From Pseudomonas sp. LS1212 (lineage in GTDB: Bacteria; Pseudomonadota; Gammaproteobacteria; Pseudomonadales; Pseudomonadaceae), in assembly GCF_024741815.1 (NCBI RefSeq), contig NZ_CP102951.1, positions 3,672,001 to 3,736,000 on the forward strand: a stretch of 64,000 bases of DNA. Reading direction: 5' to 3'. Shown here piece by piece: positions 11,436 through 19,829 of this stretch; position 1 is the stretch's first letter, and every line of letters starts with the position of its first letter. Position numbers and translations under genes: made by a program. The notes beneath the pieces are model-generated. The model had not been told where the DNA came from. It did not search any database and saw only the letters and a list, made by a program, of their open reading frames with translations.

Positions 11436-12254
11436 ATGAACGACTTCACTACCCTTGAGTTGCACAAAGACCCTCGCGGTTTCGCCACGCTCTGGCTCAG
11501 CCGCGAAGACAAGAACAACGCCTTCAATGCCCAGATGATCCGCGAACTGATCCTGGCGCTGGACCAGGTCGCAGCCGACGCCAGCCTGCGCTTCCTGTTG
11601 CTGCGTGGCCGTGGCCGGCACTTCAGTGCCGGCGCGGACCTGGCCTGGATGCAACAGTCGGCCGAGCTCGATTACCAGACCAACCTGGACGATGCCCGGG
11701 AACTGGCCGAGCTGATGTACAACCTGGCCAAGCTGAAGATCCCGACCCTGGCCGTGGTTCAGGGCGCGGCCTTTGGCGGCGCGCTGGGCCTGATCAGTTG
11801 CTGCGACATGGCCATCGGTGCGGTGGACGCACAGCTGTGCCTGTCCGAAGTGCGCATCGGCCTGGCGCCGGCCGTTATCAGCCCCTTCGTGGTCCAGGCC
11901 ATGGGCGAGCGTGCTGCCCGCCGCTATGCCTTGACCGCCGAACGCTTCAGCGGCGAACGCGCCCGTGAACTCGGTTTGCTGGCCGAAGCCTACCCGGCGG
12001 CGGAGCTGGAGCAACGACTCGGCGAATGGGTCGACAACCTGCTGCAGAACAGCCCGCAAGCCATGCGCGCCACCAAGGACCTGCTGCGTGAAGTCGGCCA
12101 TGGCGAGCTGACCCCGGCCCTGCGCCGTTACTGCGAAAACGCCATCGCCCGCATCCGCGTCAGCCCCGAAGGCCAGGAAGGCTTGCGTGCCTTCCTGCAA
12201 AAACGCCCACCGAACTGGCAGCCCACTTCGACCGCGAAGGAGCCGCGCCCATGA
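11436..12254 (+). CDS. liuC: Methylglutaconyl-CoA hydratase, LiuC
   Basis: A 272-residue crotonase-fold enzyme that hydrates 3-methylglutaconyl-CoA to HMG-CoA. The first oxyanion-hole region is FSAGADLAWMQQ (residues about 65-76) and the second is AFGGALGLISCCDMAIG (residues about 110-126), both typical of the family. The last four bases overlap the liuD start (ATGA), which suggests translational coupling of the two genes. Length is normal. Confidence 0.93.
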   Translation: MNDFTTLELHKDPRGFATLWLSREDKNNAFNAQMIRELILALDQVAADASLRFLLLRGRGRHFSAGADLAWMQQSAELDYQTNLDDARELAELMYNLAKLKIPTLAVVQGAAFGGALGLISCCDMAIGAVDAQLCLSEVRIGLAPAVISPFVVQAMGERAARRYALTAERFSGERARELGLLAEAYPAAELEQRLGEWVDNLLQNSPQAMRATKDLLREVGHGELTPALRRYCENAIARIRVSPEGQEGLRAFLQKRPPNWQPTSTAKEPRP

Positions 12255-14212
12255 GCCGCCCGCACCTGACTACCCTGCTGGTCGCCAACCGTGGCGAGAT
12301 CGCTTGCCGGGTGATGCGCACCGCCAAGGCCATGGGCCTGACTACCGTGGCCGTGCACAGCGCCATCGACCGTGACGCCCGACACAGCCGTGAAGCCGAC
12401 ATCCGCGTCGACCTGGGCGGCGCCAAGGCTGCCGAAAGTTACCTGGACATCACCAAGTTGATTGCCGCGGCCAAGGCCAGCGGCGCCCAGGCGATCCACC
12501 CCGGCTATGGTTTTCTGTCGGAGAATGCCGGATTTGCCCGCGCCATCGAAGAAGCCGGGCTGATCTTCCTCGGCCCACCGGCCTCGGCCATCGACGCCAT
12601 GGGCAGCAAATCAGCGGCCAAGGCTCTGATGGAAACCGCCGGCGTGCCGCTGGTGCCCGGCTATCACGGTGAAGCCCAGGACCTGGAAACCTTCCGCGCC
12701 GCCGCCGCACGCATCGGCTACCCGGTGCTGCTCAAGGCAACCGCCGGAGGTGGCGGCAAAGGGATGAAGGTGGTCGAACAGGAAAACGAGCTCGCCGAAG
12801 CCCTGGCCTCGGCCCAGCGTGAAGCCCTGTCTTCATTTGGCGACTCGCGCATGCTTGTGGAAAAATACGTTCTCAAGCCGCGCCATGTCGAGATCCAGGT
12901 GTTCGCCGACCAACACGGCAATTGCCTGTACCTCAACGAGCGCGACTGTTCGATCCAGCGCCGCCACCAGAAGGTCGTGGAAGAAGCCCCGGCCCCCGGC
13001 CTGACTCCGGAGCTGCGCCAGGCCATGGGCGAGTCGGCGGTCCGCGCCGCCCAGGCCATCGGCTACGTCGGCGCCGGCACGGTGGAGTTTCTGCTCGACG
13101 CGCGCGGCGAATTCTTCTTCATGGAGATGAACACCCGGCTGCAGGTCGAACACCCGGTGACCGAGGCCATCACTGGCCTGGATCTGGTCGCCTGGCAGAT
13201 TCGCGTGGCCTGCGGTGAGCCGCTGCCGATTACCCAGCAGCAGGTACCGCTCAATGGCCACGCGATTGAAGTGCGCCTTTATGCCGAAGACCCGGGCAAC
13301 GACTTCCTCCCGGCCACCGGCACCCTGCAGCTGTACCGTGAGCCGGCAGCGGGCGCGGGGCGCCGGGTCGACAGTGGCGTGGCTGAAGGCGACAGCATCT
13401 CGCCCTTCTACGACCCGATGCTGGGCAAGCTGATCGCCTGGGGTGAAGACCGCGAACAGGCGCGCCTGCGCCTGCTGAGCATGCTCGACGAATTCGCCAT
13501 CGGCGGGCTGAAAACCAACATCGGCTTTCTGCGGCGCATCGTCGCCCACCCGGCCTTCGCTGCGGCCGAGCTCGATACCGGCTTCATCCCGCGCTATCAG
13601 GAGCAATTGCTGCCAGCGCCGGCGGCACTGCCGGAAACCTTCTGGCAGGCGGCGGCGCAGGCCTATATTCAAAGCCAGCCAGCCCAGGTGCGCGACGATG
13701 ACCGGCATTCACCCTGGAGCTCGACCCAAGGCTTTCGTGCCGGCTTGCCCGCGCAAACCAGCCTGCACCTGAGTTGCAACAGTCAGGAACAAGCCCTCAC
13801 GCTCAGCCAGAGCGCAGCGCCGACCATGCGCCTGGTCGGTGAACAGTTGCAGGTCGATGACAATGGCTTGCGTCGCCAGCACCTGGCCATCCGCCGTGGC
13901 GGCTCACTGTACCTGCACTGGCAAGGCGAGCTGCACAGCGTCAGCCTGCTCGACCCGATCGCCGAAGCCGACGCCAGCCACGCCCATCATGGCGGCCTTG
14001 CCGCGCCCATGAACGGGAGCATCGTGCGAGTGCTGGTCGAAGCCGGGCAACAGGTCGAAGCCGGCACGCAACTGGTGGTGCTCGAAGCGATGAAGATGGA
14101 GCACAGTATTCGTGCCCCGCATGCCGGCGTGGTCAAGGCGCTGTATTGCCAGGAAGGCGAGATGGTCAGCGAAGGCAGCGCCCTGGTCGAGCTGGAAGCG
14201 GCCGAGGCGTGA
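12251..14212 (+). CDS. liuD: Methylcrotonyl-CoA carboxylase biotin (alpha) subunit, LiuD
   Basis: A 653-residue biotin-dependent carboxylase subunit. The biotin carboxylase domain covers residues about 5-450, with the glycine-rich ATP loop KATAGGGGKGMKVV near 160 and EMNTRLQVEHPVTEAITGLD near 290. A variable middle region follows. The C-terminal biotinyl domain has EAMKMEH with the acceptor Lys615. Together with LiuB it forms the carboxylase that turns 3-methylcrotonyl-CoA into 3-methylglutaconyl-CoA. It ends the operon, followed by a strong hairpin. Confidence 0.95.
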   Translation: MSRPHLTTLLVANRGEIACRVMRTAKAMGLTTVAVHSAIDRDARHSREADIRVDLGGAKAAESYLDITKLIAAAKASGAQAIHPGYGFLSENAGFARAIEEAGLIFLGPPASAIDAMGSKSAAKALMETAGVPLVPGYHGEAQDLETFRAAAARIGYPVLLKATAGGGGKGMKVVEQENELAEALASAQREALSSFGDSRMLVEKYVLKPRHVEIQVFADQHGNCLYLNERDCSIQRRHQKVVEEAPAPGLTPELRQAMGESAVRAAQAIGYVGAGTVEFLLDARGEFFFMEMNTRLQVEHPVTEAITGLDLVAWQIRVACGEPLPITQQQVPLNGHAIEVRLYAEDPGNDFLPATGTLQLYREPAAGAGRRVDSGVAEGDSISPFYDPMLGKLIAWGEDREQARLRLLSMLDEFAIGGLKTNIGFLRRIVAHPAFAAAELDTGFIPRYQEQLLPAPAALPETFWQAAAQAYIQSQPAQVRDDDRHSPWSSTQGFRAGLPAQTSLHLSCNSQEQALTLSQSAAPTMRLVGEQLQVDDNGLRRQHLAIRRGGSLYLHWQGELHSVSLLDPIAEADASHAHHGGLAAPMNGSIVRVLVEAGQQVEAGTQLVVLEAMKMEHSIRAPHAGVVKALYCQEGEMVSEGSALVELEAAEA

Positions 14213-14220
14213 TCGATGGC

Positions 14221-14257
14221 GCTTCGATGCGGTGCCCACAAGCACCGCATCGAGGCC
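14221..14257. terminator. Hairpin between liuD and the S24-type regulator
   Basis: Inverted repeat CTTCGATGCGGTGC / GCACCGCATCGAGG around a CCACAA loop. It lies between two convergent stop codons, so it probably works for both directions. Confidence 0.65.
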
Positions 14258-14260
14258 GTC

Positions 14261-14935
14261 CTAGAATTTCACCGTGGCTTGCACCACCACACCGAGCAGG
14301 CAGCATTGCTCGGTGAGCAGGACCTTGGGGTACGTCGGGTTGAGCGGCCTGAGATAGCGTTGCCCGCCCTCCTCGCTCAATTGCCGGAATGTCGCCCCGG
14401 GCCGGCCATGGCACTTGGCGATGACCAGTTTGCCCACGACGGCCTCAATGGCCGGGTCCACCAGAATCAACATCCCCTCAGGCACGCTCAGCCCCAGCGG
14501 CGCCGTCATGGCATCCCCCTGCACTTCCAACCAGAAAGCGGCGCCCCTGGCCTGGTAATCGGTCGTTTCGAAGCGGCCATCGGGGTAGGTAAAAGGCCCA
14601 GGCTCGGCCAATTGCCCGGCGGCCTCCCAGCTGATCACCGGATAGCGAAAATACAATTCGTGTTGTGGGATCAGTGCCGATGGGATCGTAGTCGAATCGC
14701 CCGCCACACAGTAGGAACCATCTGGTTCGGCGATCTGAACCATCGGGCTAATGCGCAGGTGGGCCAGATCGAGGGCTGCCAGAATCTGGTTCATTACCTC
14801 GAGCTTGGGCTCCCGGCGTTTGTTCAGCCAATGGCCCACGGCGCCTTGGGAGACCCCGATGCGTTCTGCGAGTTGTTCTTGCGTGACGTTGAGTTCACGC
14901 ATCCTGGCCTTGACCAGGGAAATCCATTTATCCAT
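14261..14935 (-). CDS. Lambda-CI/PrtR-like XRE repressor with degenerate S24 domain
   Basis: A 224-residue protein from the start MDKWISLVKARMRELN; the frame continues 14 codons upstream without support. The N-terminal helix-turn-helix is TQEQLAERIGVSQGAVGHWL (residues about 16-35). The C-terminal half aligns closely with lambda CI through DAMTAP and PEGMLILVDP. At the position of the autocleavage serine (lambda S149) there is Ala142, and at the lysine (lambda K192) there is Arg184. The protein should bind DNA and dimerise but should not cleave itself on RecA activation. It is divergent from a DUF6124-type gene, with a palindrome between them. The target genes are unknown. Confidence 0.85.
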   Translation of the reverse strand: MDKWISLVKARMRELNVTQEQLAERIGVSQGAVGHWLNKRREPKLEVMNQILAALDLAHLRISPMVQIAEPDGSYCVAGDSTTIPSALIPQHELYFRYPVISWEAAGQLAEPGPFTYPDGRFETTDYQARGAAFWLEVQGDAMTAPLGLSVPEGMLILVDPAIEAVVGKLVIAKCHGRPGATFRQLSEEGGQRYLRPLNPTYPKVLLTEQCCLLGVVVQATVKF

Positions 14936-14968
14936 CGCTGGCACGATACGTACAGAAATTTCGCGCTC

Positions 14969-14985
14969 AATACACAAATTGTATT
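14969..14985. promoter_or_regulatory. Inverted repeat, probable operator of the CI-like regulator
   Basis: AATACA and TGTATT flank a five-base spacer in the 121-base divergent intergenic region. Placement and symmetry suit a CI-type dimer. Assignment to this regulator is inferred from position. Confidence 0.45.
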
Positions 14986-15056
14986 ATGTTGGATTTGGCA
15001 ACAAATACGTAGCGTACTAGCCTGATAAATCCATTTATCTGCTAACAAGGACGAAC

Positions 15057-15395
15057 ATGACCACCCTCCCCCCGGAAAACCCAAGTAACAATCAAGACCT
15101 CGAATCCGCTGCACTGATCGACAGTGACGCTGCCAGGCGTGCACTGGACTATTACCTCAACCCGGCACCGGCGAATGACAAGGAAGACGCGCTGCTGTTT
15201 ACCGCACGCGAGGACTTGACCCTCGCGCAAGCCTTGATTCATGCCTCGTCGCTGCTGCGTTGCGCCGCCGCGACAGCCTATGAATCAGCCGACGGCTTGC
15301 AGGGGGCCCGAAGGGATCTGGCGTTTTCGGTGATGCACATGATCAACCTCGCCCGGGCGATGGTCGAGCGCACGCTCAACCAGCAGAACGCCTGA
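15057..15395 (+). CDS. DUF6124-family small protein
   Basis: A 112-residue, mostly helical acidic protein. After a variable N-terminus it has LNPAP, then LLFTAREDLTLAQALIHASS and a C-terminal helix SVMHMINLARAMVERTL. This is the arrangement of the DUF6124/DUF3077-like proteins that occur in many copies in Pseudomonas. The function is unknown. It is transcribed divergently from the CI-like regulator, across a palindrome, so it may be the regulator's target. No signal peptide or membrane segment is seen. Confidence 0.6.
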   Translation: MTTLPPENPSNNQDLESAALIDSDAARRALDYYLNPAPANDKEDALLFTAREDLTLAQALIHASSLLRCAAATAYESADGLQGARRDLAFSVMHMINLARAMVERTLNQQNA

Positions 15396-15402
15396 CACCG
15401 GA

Positions 15403-15432
15403 GCAGGTTCGCCGGCTGCGGCGAACCTGCAT
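15403..15432. terminator. Hairpin between convergent genes
   Basis: GCAGGTTCGCCG / CGGCGAACCTGC surrounds a short loop in the gap between the DUF6124-type gene and leucine dehydrogenase. There is no clear T-run. It is plausible as a shared terminator. Confidence 0.5.
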
Positions 15433-15440
15433 GCCGGACT

Positions 15441-16502
15441 TTACGCTGCGTTCAGACGCTCCAGCGCCAGGCTGTCGGCGATCGCCGTGGTGTTGCGGCC
15501 CTCAGCCTCGGCCCGCTGGAAGATCTGCCGCAGGGTCTCGCCGATGCCCTCTACATGCAGACGAACCTGCTCGGGCGAACCGCCACTGTACTCGTAGGCC
15601 ACATCGATGACGCCACCGGCGTTGATCGCGTAATCAGGCGCATGCAACTGCCCCCTGCGCCACAGCTCCTCGGCATGCCCGGGTCGGGCCAGCTGGTTAT
15701 TGGCAGCGCCGGCAATCACCGGCGTGCGCAGCACCTGCAAGGTCTGGTCATTGATCACCGCGCCCAGGGCGCAGGGCGAGAACACATCGACATCCAGGCC
15801 ATGGATCGCGTCCTGGCTGACCACCTGGGCGCCGAGCTGGTCGCGGGCGCGCTGCAGATTGCCGGCGTCAATGTCGCTGACCCAAAGCTCGGCACCGGCA
15901 GCATGCAGCTGCCGCGCGAGGTCGAAACCGACTTGCCCGACCCCTTGAATCGCCACTTTCAGGCCATTGAGGTCGCGGCCGCCCAAACGCTGCCGGACCG
16001 CCTCGCGCAGGCCGATGAATACACCCAGCGCGGTAGAGGGCGACGGGTCGCCGGTGCGCAGGCCGCCTCCGAACGCCTCCCGCTCGCCGGCACCGACCAC
16101 ATGCCGGGTGCGCTGGCGGATCTGGGCCATCTCGGTGACACCTGTGCCGGAGTCGGCCGCAGTGATGTAACGCCCGCCCAGGCGATCGACGAACGCGCCC
16201 ATGGCCTGGAACAGTTCCGGTGTCTTGTCCTTGCGCGGGTCGGCAATGATCACCGCCTTGCCGCCACCGAGCGGCAGACCGGCCAGGGCCGATTTATAGG
16301 TCATGCCCCGCGACAGGCGCAGCACATCGTTGAGCGCCTGCTGTTCATCGGCATAGGGCCATACCCGGCAACCGCCCAGCGCCGGGCCCAGCCGCGTGTC
16401 ATGGATAGCGACGATAGCCTTCAGGCCAGTGGCCTGGTCATGGCAGAAAACCACTTGTTCATGTTGATCGAATTCGGGATGAGCAAAGATCGGCATTTCC
16501 AT
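15441..16502 (-). CDS. ldh: Leucine (branched-chain amino acid) dehydrogenase
   Basis: A 353-residue NAD-dependent Glu/Leu/Phe/Val dehydrogenase that deaminates leucine to 2-ketoisocaproate. The substrate domain has LGGCRVWPY and LSRGMTYKSALAGLPLGGGKAV (residues about 40-90), where the catalytic lysines lie. ITAADSGTGVTEM follows near 115. The NAD fold has the glycine motif VAIQGVGQVGFDLARQL near 180-197. A second in-frame Met two codons on (MPIFAHPEF) is an equally good start. An Lrp-family gene is divergent and probably controls it. The enzyme feeds the liu pathway present in the same window. Confidence 0.88.
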   Translation of the reverse strand: MEMPIFAHPEFDQHEQVVFCHDQATGLKAIVAIHDTRLGPALGGCRVWPYADEQQALNDVLRLSRGMTYKSALAGLPLGGGKAVIIADPRKDKTPELFQAMGAFVDRLGGRYITAADSGTGVTEMAQIRQRTRHVVGAGEREAFGGGLRTGDPSPSTALGVFIGLREAVRQRLGGRDLNGLKVAIQGVGQVGFDLARQLHAAGAELWVSDIDAGNLQRARDQLGAQVVSQDAIHGLDVDVFSPCALGAVINDQTLQVLRTPVIAGAANNQLARPGHAEELWRRGQLHAPDYAINAGGVIDVAYEYSGGSPEQVRLHVEGIGETLRQIFQRAEAEGRNTTAIADSLALERLNAA

Positions 16503-16681
16503 TCCTCGGGGCTGCTTGTTGTTTTTGTGCGGCGATCGAGCCTGCGGGTAAACAGCTGTGACTCATTGGTCACACCCCAAAAATATGCCTGTAGCGGGCG
16601 GGCTTTTTCTTTCTAAATGACCGGGTTCTGGCCAATAATCTGCATGATCGATTCACCAAAAATAAAAAAACGGACTGATTC

Positions 16682-17149
16682 ATGCAAACACCCCTGAGCA
16701 GCCTCGACCGCAAGATTCTTCGCCTGCTGCAACACGATGCCGACCTCTCCGCCGCCGAGATTGCCGAGCGTGTGGAGTTGTCACAATCGCCCTGCTGGCG
16801 TCGCATTCATCGGATGCAGGAAGAAGGTCTGATCGAGCGCAAGGTCGCCCTGCTCAACCCGAAAAAACTCGGCTTGAACATGACCGTGTTCGTCAATGTG
16901 AAGCTGTCGGGCCATGGACGACGCCACCTTGCCGAATTCGAGGAAGCCATTACCGGCTACCCCGAGGTGCTGGAGTGCTACACCATGGCCGGCAACATGG
17001 ACTTCATGCTCAAGGTGGTGACGCAGGACATTGCCAGTTATGAACGCTTTCTACGCGACCATCTGTTGCAGAAGCCGCATGTTCAGGAAGCCTATTCCAA
17101 CATCGCCATGAGCGAGGTCAAGCGCACCACGGAGTTGCCGCTGGATTAG
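16682..17149 (+). CDS. Lrp/AsnC-family regulator (BkdR-like)
   Basis: A 155-residue Lrp-type protein. The N-terminal helix-turn-helix is LSAAEIAERVELSQSPCWRRIHRMQEEGLI (residues about 22-52), and a C-terminal RAM ligand-binding domain begins near residue 65 (LNMTVFVNVKLSG) and includes YPEVLECYTMAGNMDFMLKV. It is divergent from leucine dehydrogenase, so it likely senses an amino acid such as leucine and controls that gene. Length and motifs are complete. The effector is inferred from its neighbour. Confidence 0.85.
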   Translation: MQTPLSSLDRKILRLLQHDADLSAAEIAERVELSQSPCWRRIHRMQEEGLIERKVALLNPKKLGLNMTVFVNVKLSGHGRRHLAEFEEAITGYPEVLECYTMAGNMDFMLKVVTQDIASYERFLRDHLLQKPHVQEAYSNIAMSEVKRTTELPLD

Positions 17150-17186
17150 CGGGCGTGGAATTTTTGGCGGATGACAGGAAATTCAT

Positions 17187-17218
17187 TTGACTTGCAAATG
17201 ATAATGATTATTATTGCA
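17187..17218 (+). promoter_or_regulatory. Fur-controlled promoter of PrrF
   Basis: A -35 TTGACT (17187-17192) and a -10 TATTAT (17209-17214) have a 16-base spacer. A Fur-box sequence ATGATAATGATTATTATT (17198-17215) covers the spacer and -10. Iron-loaded Fur would block transcription directly. Confidence 0.85.
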
Positions 17219-17221
17219 GGC

Positions 17222-17336
17222 AACTGGTCGCGAGATCGGTTGGGTAACCTGAAAGACCTTAGGTCGGACTTTCAGATTATCTCCTCATCAGGCTAATCAC
17301 GGTTTTTGACCCGGCTTTTTGCCGGGTCTTTTTTTT
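17222..17336 (+). ncRNA. prrF: PrrF iron-responsive small RNA
   Basis: About 115 nt between a Fur-box promoter and a T-rich terminator. The segments AACTGGTCGCGAGATC near the 5' end and ATTATCTCCTCATCAGGCTA (17277-17296) match the conserved PrrF core as I remember it. PrrF RNAs accumulate in iron starvation and, with Hfq, repress messages for iron-using proteins. Most Pseudomonas have two copies. Which one this is cannot be told here. Confidence 0.92.
17309..17336 (+). terminator. PrrF intrinsic terminator
   Basis: Stem GACCCGGC/GCCGGGTC with a TTTTT loop, followed by eight T. It is a textbook rho-independent terminator. Confidence 0.9.
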
Positions 17337-17549
17337 GGTTTCTTCAGGCTAATGAAGAGGGGTGGTGCTTGAATGGCGGCGATGATATCAAAGGACCTTC
17401 GCCCAGCGAAAGGCTAAAAACGTTCATCTTCGCGGTGCACGCGATTTAGCACTTGAGAATCAATTGCATGTAGCCTAAGCTGCCATGGCGTCATGGAGGA
17501 CGCCCCCCCTTTTCACGCCGGTTTGACCGTCACCCGCAGGGAGCTACCC

Positions 17550-18071
17550 ATGACCAGTCTGCTTTCGTCTTTTCAGAATCTGTTCCAGCATGCGCCTGTC
17601 GATCACGAGTGCGACGCTCTATCGGCCAACCTGAAAAAACTGCCCAGACGCGTGCAACAGGTTTTCCTGCTCAGCCGCCTCGACGACCTCCCCTTCGCTG
17701 CGATTGCGCAACGGCTGGATGTGCCGCTGAGTACCGTGGAAAAGCACATGACCCTGATTCTGGAGCACACTCGGACCCCCTCCCCGGGCGACCCGTTACC
17801 AGGTACCGCCAGCCATTGGTACAGCCGACTGCAGAACCCGCTGACCACCGCCAGTGAACGCATCGACTTTCGTCGCTGGCTGGACGCCTGCGCTACCCAT
17901 CGGGATGCCTTTCACACTACAGAATTGCACTGGCGCAAGCTGCTGGCCCCGGCCCGCGAACTTGGCGCCGGCCAATGGTATCGCCAGCCACGCACGCACT
18001 TGGCGCCAATCGGCTATGCACTGGCAGCGCTGGTTCTGGCCACCCTCGCGGCGGTCGCTATCTGGGCCTGA
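17550..18071 (+). CDS. Sigma-region-4/FecR-like hybrid membrane protein
   Basis: A 173-residue protein from the ATG at 17550, chosen for its GGGAG ribosome site. An earlier in-frame ATG at 17493 is less likely. Residues about 25-70 form a sigma-70 region 4 helix-turn-helix (LPRRVQQVFLLSRLDDLPFA, then DVPLSTVEKHM). Residues about 85-130 resemble the DUF4880 N-terminal segment of FecR-type anti-sigma factors (HWYSRLQ, then FRRWLDACATHRDAF). The end is one hydrophobic helix, GYALAALVLATLAAVAIW. No sigma region 2 is present, so it cannot act as a normal sigma factor. It lies directly behind the iron-controlled prrF. A role in iron signalling is only a guess. Confidence 0.7.
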   Translation: MTSLLSSFQNLFQHAPVDHECDALSANLKKLPRRVQQVFLLSRLDDLPFAAIAQRLDVPLSTVEKHMTLILEHTRTPSPGDPLPGTASHWYSRLQNPLTTASERIDFRRWLDACATHRDAFHTTELHWRKLLAPARELGAGQWYRQPRTHLAPIGYALAALVLATLAAVAIWA

Positions 18072-18131
18072 CGCCGCCCCATCGCTACGGGTAAGGTAAG
18101 CTGTAGAAAAACTTCTACAGGTACCCAGGCG

Positions 18132-19286
18132 ATGACCGTGGCGCTGACCCCTCTTGAAATCTCTGCCGACTTCGACAGCGGCAATATCACCGTGCTCGAT
18201 GCCAGTGACCCTCTCCAGGTTCGCCTGGCCATCCGGCCCGACACCCGTAGCCCACACTTTCAGTGGTTTCATTTCAAGGTCGATGGGCTCACGCCGGGGC
18301 AACCCCACAGGTTCAGCCTCGAAAACGCGGGCCAGTCTTCCTATAACAAGGCCTGGAGCGGTTACCAGGCCGTGGCCTCGTACGATCACATCAACTGGTT
18401 CCGCGTACCGACCGAATTCACCGACGGCAAGGCCCTGCGGTTCACCCTGGAGCCGACCGAAACGCAAGCCTGGTTCGCCTATTTCGAACCCTACAGCCGT
18501 GCCCGCCATGACACACTCATCGAACACGCCGTGACCACGGCCGGGCTGGAGTTGCTGGCAGTGGGCAAGAGCGCCGAAGGTCGGGACATCCAGCTGCTGC
18601 GCAAGGGGGACGGTGCCGAAGGCAAATTGAAACTCTGGATGATTGCCCAGCAGCACCCGGGCGAACATATGGCCGAGTGGTTCATGGAGGGCGTGATCGA
18701 GCGCCTGCAGCAAGTGGACGATGCCGAAATACAAGCGCTGCTGGCCATTGCCGATCTGTACCTGGTACCGGACATGAACCCCGACGGTGCCTTTCATGGC
18801 CACCTGCGCACCAACGCCATGGGCAAGGACCTCAACCGCGCCTGGCAGGATTCGAGTGCCGAGCACACCCCGGAAGTGTTTTTCGCCCAGCAGCAAATGA
18901 CCAAACATGGGGTCGATCTGTTCCTCGACATCCATGGCGATGAAGAGATTCCCTACGTGTTTACCGCAGGGTGCGAAGGCAACCCCGGCTTCACCTCGCG
19001 CATCGATGCGCTGGAAAAAGCCTTTCGCAGCCATCTGGGCAGCCTCACCCGCGAGTTCCAGAGCGTGCATGGCTACGCCCGCGACTTGCCTGGCGAGGCC
19101 AACATGACCCTGGCCTGCAACAGTGTCGGGCAGAAATTCGACTGCCTGTCATTGACCCTGGAGATGCCGTTCAAGGACAACAACGACGCACCCGATGCAC
19201 TCACCGGCTGGTCGGGCAAGCGCTCGAAACGGCTGGCCTGGGATGTACTCAGTACCGTGGCCCATATGGCCACGACCCTGCGCTGA
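18132..19286 (+). CDS. M14-family cytosolic carboxypeptidase-like metallopeptidase
   Basis: A 384-residue protein. An N-terminal beta-rich domain (residues 1-125, with FQWFHFKVDGL and the WSGYQAVASYDHINWF region) is typical of the AGBL/CCP-like M14 subfamily. The zinc site is in QQHPGEHMAEW (His and Glu, near residues 180-186) and DIHGDEE (His, near 265). The catalytic glutamate is expected in LTLEMPFKDN near 345. No signal peptide is seen, so it is probably cytoplasmic. Bacterial members have no firmly known substrate. It stands alone between the PrrF-linked gene and the cytochrome b561 operon. Confidence 0.85.
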   Translation: MTVALTPLEISADFDSGNITVLDASDPLQVRLAIRPDTRSPHFQWFHFKVDGLTPGQPHRFSLENAGQSSYNKAWSGYQAVASYDHINWFRVPTEFTDGKALRFTLEPTETQAWFAYFEPYSRARHDTLIEHAVTTAGLELLAVGKSAEGRDIQLLRKGDGAEGKLKLWMIAQQHPGEHMAEWFMEGVIERLQQVDDAEIQALLAIADLYLVPDMNPDGAFHGHLRTNAMGKDLNRAWQDSSAEHTPEVFFAQQQMTKHGVDLFLDIHGDEEIPYVFTAGCEGNPGFTSRIDALEKAFRSHLGSLTREFQSVHGYARDLPGEANMTLACNSVGQKFDCLSLTLEMPFKDNNDAPDALTGWSGKRSKRLAWDVLSTVAHMATTLR

Positions 19287-19289
19287 CGA

Positions 19290-19829
19290 TCAGTCCTGGC
19301 CTTTGAGCATGCTTTCGAGCACCCCATCGCGCCGGATCCAGCCGTGGAACAATGCCGCTGCCAGGTGCAGCAGTATGGTCAGGAAAAGCAGGTAGGCCAG
19401 GTAACCATGGGCCTTGCGCAGCACGGCAAAGGTCGCTGCATTGGCCGGGAGGATCGGCGGCAGCTGCAAGGCGCTGGTGAGCATGACCGGGTCCCCGGCC
19501 GCCGACAGCATTGCCCAGCCCAACAGCGGCAGTATCAGCATCAGGGCGTACAGCAGGAGATGCGAAAGCCTTGCCGCCAGCACCTGCCAGCCGGGCATAT
19601 CGGCGGGCAGCGGCGGCTGCCGGGTGCTCAGGCGCACTACCAGGCGCAGGATCACCAGTACCAGCAGCAATGCACCCAACGGTTTATGAATATGGATCAA
19701 CCATTCGTGACGTTCCGACACCGAGGCAACCATGCCCGCGCCGATGAACAACATCGTCAGGATCAATAGCGCCATCGACCAGTGCAGCAGACGCGCCAAC
19801 GGCGCGAAATGGGTGGGTTGGGCGCTCAT
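19290..19829 (-). CDS. Cytochrome b561, paired with catalase-like peroxidase
   Basis: A 179-residue inner-membrane protein with four hydrophobic helices and histidines suited to two hemes (RLLHWSMALLILTML, HIHKPLGALLLVLVILRL, and HGYLAYLLFLTILLHLAAAL). Proteins of this family move electrons between quinone and a periplasmic partner. It overlaps the upstream catalase-like gene by four bases, so the two should be co-translated and may work as an electron-transfer pair that removes peroxide. The operon begins with an ECF-type promoter. Confidence 0.88.
   Translation of the reverse strand: MSAQPTHFAPLARLLHWSMALLILTMLFIGAGMVASVSERHEWLIHIHKPLGALLLVLVILRLVVRLSTRQPPLPADMPGWQVLAARLSHLLLYALMLILPLLGWAMLSAAGDPVMLTSALQLPPILPANAATFAVLRKAHGYLAYLLFLTILLHLAAALFHGWIRRDGVLESMLKGQD

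Noticed and set aside
14216..15025. 269-codon plus-strand frame opposite the CI-like regulator
   Set aside because: The minus strand encodes an unmistakable lambda-CI-like protein, and the plus frame has no family features.
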